Notes under the pieces: generated by a model | The model's input: the letters and a program-made list of their open reading frames with translations, nothing else | Database searches by the model: none | Told to the model about the DNA's origin: nothing | Made by a program: the position numbers and the translations under genes | In this document: positions 55,831-64,000 of the stretch, piece after piece | Numbering within the stretch: position 1 is the first letter of the stretch | Layout: every line of letters starts with the position of its first letter | Source of the DNA: Diphasiastrum complanatum | Lineage: Eukaryota; Streptophyta; Lycopodiopsida; Lycopodiales; Lycopodiaceae | DNA: 64,000 nt | Direction of reading: 5' to 3' | NCBI GenBank assembly: GCA_029204225.1 | Contig: CM055102.1 | Location: 34,466,585 to 34,530,584, forward strand

Positions 55831-56520
55831 TGATCTTTGAGATAAACGATAATATCAGAATATTGCGAATTTGTAGATGAAATTTCAAATAGATGTTCGT
55901 CTGAAAAATCATTATTAATAGATTCTTCAATTTTTCTGGTGCTGAGTCGCGATAAATAATTAGCATTTGTATGATACTTTTCTTGGTGAAGTTCAGTGAA
56001 TTCCTGCAGAAGTCCCATCGAGCAATTTGTTTTGATAGATCTGGTTTATTTACAAGATACTTAAGAGCATAGTGATCAACATGAAAAATAAATACATATC
56101 CCAGCAAATAATGCCAAATTTCTTAATAGTAAAAATCATTCCAAGAACTTCCCTTTCTGTAGACGAACTCTGATGCACTGAGCTGTCGACTAGCATAGTA
56201 AATGGGATGATCTTTCTTCTGGTCGTCCTTCTGGCTTAGATAGACGCCAATAGCAAATGCAGAAACTTCCACATAACTATAAAATAAAATAGCCCAGTTG
56301 GGTGGTCTCAGAATAGGAGCATTGATCAACCTTTGCTTAAGTTCTTCGAATGCTTTCTGCTGTTCATTCGTCCACAAATATTCCACTTGTTTCTTCAGTA
56401 GATGTGTAAGAGAGGCAGCAATAGAAGCATGATTCTGAATAAATCTCCAGTAATAGCCGACATGTCCTAAGAAAGCTCTTAGTTCATGTAAATTGGTGGG
56501 TATCCCTTCAGATGTTAATT
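55635..56520 (-). pseudogene. pol: Ty3/gypsy RNase H and end of reverse transcriptase
   Basis: Upstream of the integrase on the same strand. The end of RT is GYYWRFIQNHASIAASLTHLLKK (about 56460-56395), then VEYLWTNEQQKAFEELKQRLINAPIL. RNase H follows with FYSYVEVSAFAIGVYLSQKD and HPIYYASRQLSASE, then YVFIFHVDHYALKYLVNKPDL and the linker ELHQEKYHTNANYLSRLST. The catalytic DASxxAIG segment reads VEVSAFAIG, so the first Asp is lost. The copy is truncated at about 56520, where it joins copia protease sequence; most of RT, the protease and gag are absent. Confidence 0.8.
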
Positions 56521-56970
56521 TGTCATCACACCAACAGAAAGCAAACTCTTTTTGAGTCTAGGAACATAAAGCATATTGGAAATATTCTTGATCTTACCAT
56601 CGGAAAACTGCACAGGTACATTACCGACACCTTGGATTTGGCATTTCTCCACTTCTCTCTTTACAGAGGTTGCCCTATTGCTAGGAAGATAATGCTTTAG
56701 TCCATTTGTCAGTTGGTCTCAAATTGAATGCACACCAATCACAAACACCAAGCAAACTTTTTACAAAGTTCTATGCTTTTGTTTGGATTCCATTCCGATT
56801 CAGCCAACAATTCGCTGTCCACAATATAGTTCTATGCAAATTTTTTGAATTTTCACAGAATCGATTTTGTGCTACCCACAGCTTCCAAAAAAGTTTTTTT
56901 TTGATCATAGCTCAAATCATCGTGAATTCAATTTCACATGTTGGTCATTGTCCAGTGACCACGACCACCA
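56521..56970 (-). pseudogene. Ty1/copia leader and protease fragment
   Basis: On - the stretch 56660-56530 reads KCQIQGVGNVPVQFSDGKIK and LYVPRLKKSLLSVG, the segment that follows protease in copia polyproteins. Upstream, towards 56970, are short decayed pieces before a primer-binding site. Gag is essentially deleted, and downstream the frame is cut by the gypsy fragment at about 56520. Confidence 0.65.
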
Positions 56971-56971
56971 A

Positions 56972-56984
56972 GGCTCTGATACCA
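56972..56984 (-). promoter_or_regulatory. Primer-binding site, initiator tRNA-Met type (minus strand)
   Basis: GGCTCTGATACCA on + is the complement of TGGTATCAGAGCC. It lies three bases from TGACAATATG (56988), the probable inner edge of a copia 5' LTR extending to higher coordinates. Confidence 0.85.
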
Positions 56985-56987
56985 AGT

Positions 56988-57940
56988 TGACAATATGCTA
57001 TAAAACCGATCAATTCAATCACCACATCACACATCAAGTGCTTCAAGACAAGACAAAATAGAATTGCTCTCCCACACTGTATAATATACACACCAACTCA
57101 CAAGTACAAAGAGAAGCAACTTATGTACTCGATATGGGCTCATAAAAGAATCGGCCGATAGTTCTAGAGTTAGGCAAAATGTCTCACTATCAAACTTAGA
57201 AAGTAGCCGTAGAACAATTTACACGTTGAGTGTTGCTAATTAAACAGGTTTGCCTCGCTGACATGTTGTAGATTAATGTTTTCCTGATCACTGGTGAAGC
57301 AGGCGAACCTAGATGTTCAGGTTTGGGCCTCAAAACACCCCTTTGGAAATCTGAAACATGTTTGACAGCTTGCTTCTAACTTCACGCAAAGAATTCCGGG
57401 AAGGCACTTTCACAGTAGATTTAAAAATAGATTAGAGACTGTTTTTTCTCTGTTTTATGGAAAATTACTAGTCCAATGATAGGTCCAGATACCCATATGC
57501 TCAGATCATACAAAACACAAGCCAAAGATGCATAAAAAAGTTTACAAAATAGCCACTAAAAACTGGTGACCAGTCACTATAAGCAAGTAAAAGAAGTAAA
57601 ACAGTGAATGTTGGCAAGCATTTGGCTCCCTGGAAACAACGCCAATATGGTCAAGAAGAAGACGGTGCTCTCATCTTCCTTCTAAGTCGTGTGTAGTCCG
57701 GGAAGTGGGCTCGATTCTTGAAGCTTGGAGATACTTGCAACAAAACTATATAAGAAATCTATTTCCACTTACAAGCAATGTTGCATGGAAACTACAAAAC
57801 ATAACCAAAACAAACATTAACTCACTCTTTATCTCTCACACCCTCTTTTTCACACACTCTCTCTTTTTCCTCCTTTTTTCACTCTCTCCCCTAACTAGGA
57901 CTCCACACCCTCCTGTTGGCTTAGATGTTGATGCCAACTG
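56988..57940 (-). mobile_element. Probable copia 5' LTR, outer boundary unresolved
   Basis: The inner edge is set by the primer site. The outer end is uncertain; the sequence to about 57940 has no ORF of interest and ends in a CT-rich stretch (57830-57890). No second copy of this LTR was found in the window, so its extent is inferred. Confidence 0.45.
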
Positions 57941-59034
<1,094 letters not shown>

Positions 59035-60597
59035 GTAGGAGTAAGATTAAACTCCAACACTCCCCCTTAAGCTTACTGCTATGAATCTGAACTGCAATTG
59101 AGATTTATCATATCTACTAAGGTATAATGTTTATCTCTAAACAATGGCTTTGTCAAAATATCAGCCAACATACTGTCTGTATGACAATAACTTAGCACAA
59201 CATCTTTATTCTGAACTTTCTCTCTAAGAAAATGGAATTGAACTTCTATGTGTTTAGTTCTAGTATGAGTACGTGGATTCAGAGATAGAGCTATGCAGCT
59301 CTGATTGTCGCACTGGAGTATTGTTGGACCGATCTGTGGGAATTGCAGATCCTATAGTACCTTCTTAGCCATATTATCTCCTTCACTGTTGATGTAGTTG
59401 CAACATATTCGGATTCCGTAGAGGAAAACAAAGTGCATTTCTGCTTTCTATTGTTCCATAAAATTGGTCCTCCTGCAAGAAAACAAATATAACCTGATGT
59501 GGATTTTCTGGTATGTAAAGTACCTCCTTGATCATCCTGCTTTTGCCATCAAGTAGTTGGATTGAAACAATGCCTATCCCCTTGATCTTGCACACCTCAC
59601 CATTTGCTTGTGAAACGGGTTCCATTATCCAACACTTTCAAGCTACTGAACCAATTCTTGTTACCTGTCATGTGTCTTGTGGCTCTCGAGTCAATATACC
59701 ATGCTTGAACATCTTGATTAGATGACAATGCATATATGAAGATGCTAGAGTCTTCAATCTCACCCTCATCGACAAGGTTACCTGCTTGTTTTGGTTTTCC
59801 CTTGCCTTGTTCCGCCAGGAATTTGCGAATTCACTTTTCCAATGGCCCTTTTTACCACAATGGAAGCACTTGCCTTTCTTCTTGGTCTTATTGGAAGATC
59901 CCTCATCCTCCTAAGACTTGGCAAATTGCTGCTTAGACTTCTTCTTGCCCTTGCCTTTGCCTTGTTTTTGGCGTGTCGCAAGTGCTTGATTGTTAGTATT
60001 TTGACATCTAACTTTCACCATTTCTCGTCGTTGCTCTTCCTGCATCAAGATTCCTGTGAGCTCGTCAAAGGTTGGCAATCTTTCTCTTGATGCTATTCCG
60101 CTCACAAACATCTAATAGGGTTCTGCAATGCCACATAATGCATTGTGCACCAACTCCACGTCACATATGCGCTCACCAATAGAATGCAGTTCATCCCTCA
60201 TTGTCTTGATTCTGGTCATATGTGTCTGAATGTGCTCTCCTTGCTCCATGCGGGCACTATTCAGCTTTGACTTCAGAAACATGATTCTTGATGAATTTGA
60301 CGTCTCAAACTGCTCCTTCAGCACATCCCATGCCTGTCTGGGTGTAACAGCATCACAAATGTGGGTAATGATGTGGTCCTTCACTGACAAGTTAATGAAG
60401 GTCAAAGCCTTCCTCATCTTTTTATCGAACACTTTGATATCCGCTTCATTTGACGGCCTTCTCTCATCACGTGTGACGACTTCCCACACGTCTTTCTCCA
60501 TCAATATGGTTTTCATTTTGAATTTCCACACTGCATAGTTGATAATCCCGTCCAATTTGCTACTTTCACTCAAAATGGACTCTCCCATGTTTGCCAT
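59035..60597 (-). pseudogene. Ty1/copia deletion derivative: gag-protease joined to RNase H end
   Basis: Gag starts MANMGESILSESSKLDGIINY at 60597 with AVWKFKMKTILMEKDVWEVV, TPRQAWDVLKEQFETSNSSR and IMFLKSKLNSARMEQGEHIQ. A stop at 60112 is followed by RLPTFDELTGILMQEEQR and a CCHC knuckle in which the last Cys is Phe (CFHCGKKGHWKSEF). Protease-flank sequence KIKGIGIVSIQLLDGKSRMI then ends near 59400 and joins directly to the copia C-terminus (SCIALSLNPRTHTRTKHIEV, VLSYCHTDSMLADILTKPL), ending about 59075 before GGGGGAGTGTTGGAG. Integrase and RT are deleted, so it could only move in trans. Confidence 0.8.
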
Positions 60598-60639
60598 CAC
60601 AAAAATACTTGAAACTTTCACCGTAGGCTAAAAGCAGTA

Positions 60640-61584
<945 letters not shown>

Positions 61585-61788
61585 CGCGGCTGTCCACGAC
61601 CTCTTCTGATCAGACTCACACTACTATCCTCTGTGTTTTTACAGCCTGGAAAATAGATCAATATAGAGAGAAAACTCTGATTTTGTGCTCCCAAACCCCA
61701 GACCATGTTTTCTCCCATAAATCTTTTCTTGGCTTCCAATTCACAGTGTCCTGACAGGCCTATCCTCTTGCTCTGAGGTTCCCTACTG

Positions 61789-62240
61789 TTAGAACTCTGA
61801 TGCTTCAATCCATTTGTCAAACGGTGTCCGATTGAATGCACACATGTTGCCAATTCCTTCTAGTGGGCACTCATGATCATTAGTTGTGTAAATAGATCTC
61901 TTGAGTCCTTTGAAAGGTAAGATTGAGTCAAATGACTCCTTTGAACAGCACATATGTGAAGAGGCTCCACTGTCTATGTACCAAGCTCCATCTTTCTTGA
62001 AAGGTGATGAAGAAAAACTAGACAACATAAGTGATCCTTCTCCATCACTTGCAACAGAACCTTCTTCAATCTCTTTGGAGAGATTAGCTTGCTTGAGTGG
62101 GTTTTTCTTCTTGAGACAATTAGAGGCATAGTGCCCCTTCTTGCCACAGAAGAAACACTTCACTTTCTTCTTCTTGGTCTTTGAGTTAGAAAGATGAGAT
62201 GTATCATCCTCTTTGTGAGAAATTGGCAAAAATCTAGCTT
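61789..62240 (-). pseudogene. gag-pol: Ty1/copia gag end and protease start
   Basis: The open frame contains an intact CCHC knuckle (CFFCGKKGHYASNC), a Lys-rich linker, and the protease start DGAWYIDSGASSHMCCS with the catalytic D-S-G intact. It then reads LKRSIYTTNDHECPLEGIGN before it degenerates at about 61790. It continues the gag frame at 63050-63762, from which it is separated by an insertion. Similarity to the complete copia element (18727-19700) is clear, but this is another family member. Confidence 0.8.
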
Positions 62241-63041
62241 GGTATTTTTTATGATAGAAGTTTGTAAGTGAATCTCACATGTGTGGAGGATGTTCCCACG
62301 TGTGGGGAATTGTAAAGTAAATCAAAATGTTTGATATAGGGGTCTCAAAGAATTTCATAGTCAAGCATTTAGGTGTAGGATGTTGATAGGATCAAATTTG
62401 GCATAGATGGCAAATTATCCATTTCCACTTGTAATGCCACTATTGAGCCAAAATAGAGTAGGAGGCCAAACTTGTGCCAATTAGAGTGTAGACAAGTGTA
62501 ATGCTTTTGTTTGATGAAGTTTAAGAGGTCCAATAGGATCTAGAGGTGGAACCATGAGTGGTCCAATAGAATTTGAGGTTTGCTTGAAAATGGTCCAATA
62601 GAATTTAGAGGTGCATGGATCAATAAAATGGTCCAATAGGATTAAGAGCTGGCAAAGTGTGGTCCAATCATAGTTAAGCATAGTGGTAGCTCATGGATCT
62701 ACTAGTATCATTGTACTCCTCATTTGGATCTAATTGCTTTTGAGATTGTGTGGATTTTGAGTGTAAGTGATTTTCTAGCTTTCTCTCTCTACCCGAGAGC
62801 TCATGATGATTTTCTCTCTCTACCCGAGGAGAGCAGCTTGTTTTTACTTAGAATAATTTTTGAATACTTCCCACATGTGTGAGTGAGAGTTGGAAGTGAT
62901 TGAATGCATGTAGTAGTGTGTTTTTGCCATAGAATCAAAGATAGATCTTGAATCTCAATCTAGTCTTGATCTTGGTGCATCTACACACCTTAGGAGATCA
63001 CAAGTACATGTTGTGGACAGTCCACACGTGTGAAATCAACA
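62241..63041 (-). mobile_element. LTR-like insertion inside copia gag (probable solo LTR)
   Basis: About 800 bp without coding content interrupts one gag frame. On - the inner border is TGTTGATTTCACACGTGTGG at 63041. CACATGTG/CACGTGTG palindromes occur at both ends, as in the copia LTRs, and the middle repeats TGGTCCAATAGAATTTAGAGG-type phrases that also occur once in the nested LTR element (about 15480 and 17045). A clear 5-bp target duplication was not found, so the solo-LTR reading is inference. Confidence 0.5.
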
Positions 63042-63762
63042 ATCTTCACCATCTTTGTCTCGATCTTTGGATTTGTCTTTGTTGGATGCTTGAGAGAACT
63101 GGTTCTTACTCCTTCCTTTCTGCTTGCCTTTGACAAAGAGGGCTTTGTCACTTCCACCATGCTCGAGTTTGTTCATCCTAAGAGTTTATAGCTTTGTCTA
63201 GGTTCTTCAGAAATAAGAATTCCTTGGAGAGTTTCTAGATTAGGCAACTCCTCTTTAATAGCAAAAGACTGAACAAGATTATCATAGTCATCTCTCAAGC
63301 CATTCAGTATGACTTGAACTAGCTCATCTTGGTTAATAGTAACACCAACACAGGAAAGCTCTCCATGTAAATCTTTAACTCTCAGAACATAGTTAGATGC
63401 ACTCTCTTCACTTCTTTGGAAACTTTGGAAAATCTGATTTCTAAGAGTGAGTATTCTAGAAGTATTCTTTGCCTCATAGATGGTCTTTAGTGCATCCCAA
63501 GCTTCTTTGGCTGTAGTGCAAGATCCTATCTCTCTAAAATTTCATTAGATACATTCATCTTAATGAAATATAGAGCCATTCTAGCTCTTTTCTTATACTT
63601 AAGAATTTCAGCCTGTGTTTGAGGCTCCTCCTCAACACCATGCACAATATCCATAACATCCTGGAGTATCAAGATAGACTCCATTCTGAACTTCCAAATT
63701 GAGTAATTTGAAGTGTTTAGTATTTCAATGGCTTCTAGAAGATATCCTCCCTGAGATGCCAT
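63042..63762 (-). pseudogene. gag: Ty1/copia gag, 5' part
   Basis: It starts MASQGGYLLEAIEILNTSNY at 63762, closely parallel to the Gag start of the complete copia element. It continues WKFRMESILILQDVMDIVHG and ARMALYFIKMNVSNEILE, then, after a frameshift near 63526, TAKEAWDALKTIYEAKNTSR, LTLRNQIFQSFQRSEESASN and LVQVILNGLRDDYDNLVQSF. Here the Trp that is a stop in the other copy (position 18991) is intact. Another break near 63190 precedes a Lys/Ser linker that ends at the insertion. Non-functional. Confidence 0.82.
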
Positions 63763-64000
63763 TTTAATGAAGACTTCTTAGTTATTGGACTGAGATATGT
63801 TTGAGCTTGTTCCAATTAGACTTAAAGTTGCTGATCTCTTTCACTATAGGTATTTTCAAGGATGTATTACCTTCCTATGTGAAACACTTGCAACTGTATT
63901 TGAGATGACTCTCAAATATTCCACAAAACAAGCTATCTAGATCAGACACACAAAGTGGATTGAGACACTTTGGCTAGTTTGAATCCTACTTTTGGCACGT
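63763..64000. other. copia leader, truncated by the window edge
   Basis: It lies upstream of the gag start on -. No primer site is visible before the window ends. Confidence 0.35.

Overview
This window is nuclear DNA of a land plant. It holds one spliced host gene for an O-acetylserine (thiol) lyase (cysteine synthase) and many nested plant transposons: Ty1/copia and Ty3/gypsy LTR elements, hAT DNA transposons and MITEs. The very large TE-filled intron and the long AG/CT and AT microsatellites suggest a large, repeat-rich genome such as a gymnosperm or fern. That lineage call is inference; the sequence does not settle the species. I see no bacterial, organellar or CRISPR features.

Left arm, 1-15151. 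A decayed gypsy element on + (1-4570, ending in an LTR) and a second fragment of the same family on - (9882-11580) flank a chain of four broken copia fragments (4571-9881). The two gypsy LTR copies face each other as an inverted repeat. From 11581 to 15151 I see no gene. 15157-23326 is one complete copia element: 5-bp target duplications ATTTG, a tRNA-Met-type primer site and both LTRs. Its gag-pol is disabled by a few stops and frameshifts. Its 5' LTR is split by a 2.3-kb non-coding LTR element (15217-17520) with its own duplication ATCCA.

Host gene, 27558-47038 (+). Ten exons add up to 1209 bp (402 aa) with an apparent N-terminal transit peptide, the PLP lysine motif SVKDR and the TSGNTG, GTGGT and SSG loops. 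An 18-bp-unit minisatellite of about 0.8 kb lies just upstream. Intron 1 appears to be GC-AG. Intron 8 is 15.9 kb and carries a train of hAT-type elements (A, B, C, D), each separated by a (TA)n microsatellite. A and B encode BED-finger/DUF659/hAT-C transposases on -, and both have AT-hook motifs in their C-terminal tails. B looks intact (7 exons, about 896 aa); A has three frame disruptions. C and D are non-autonomous relatives of A, and C carries an inserted MULE-like MITE. This train is the most interesting system in the window: AT-hook-bearing transposases whose copies sit in TA microsatellites.

Right arm, 47039-64000. After the gene there is a GC-rich, CCGAC-repeat element at about 48.24-48.61 kb, then a cluster of GA/GT/TA microsatellites embedded in a degenerate AT-rich tandem repeat (48.8-50.4 kb). 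A gypsy element on - follows, with pol at 54.6-56.5 kb and an extra coiled-coil-bearing ORF downstream at 51.1-53.9 kb. Then come copia pieces on -: a primer site and protease fragment at 56.5-57 kb, a gag-protease/RNase H deletion derivative at 59.0-60.6 kb, and a gag-protease piece at 61.8-63.8 kb split by an LTR-like insertion. Two very long (CT)n tracts are also present.
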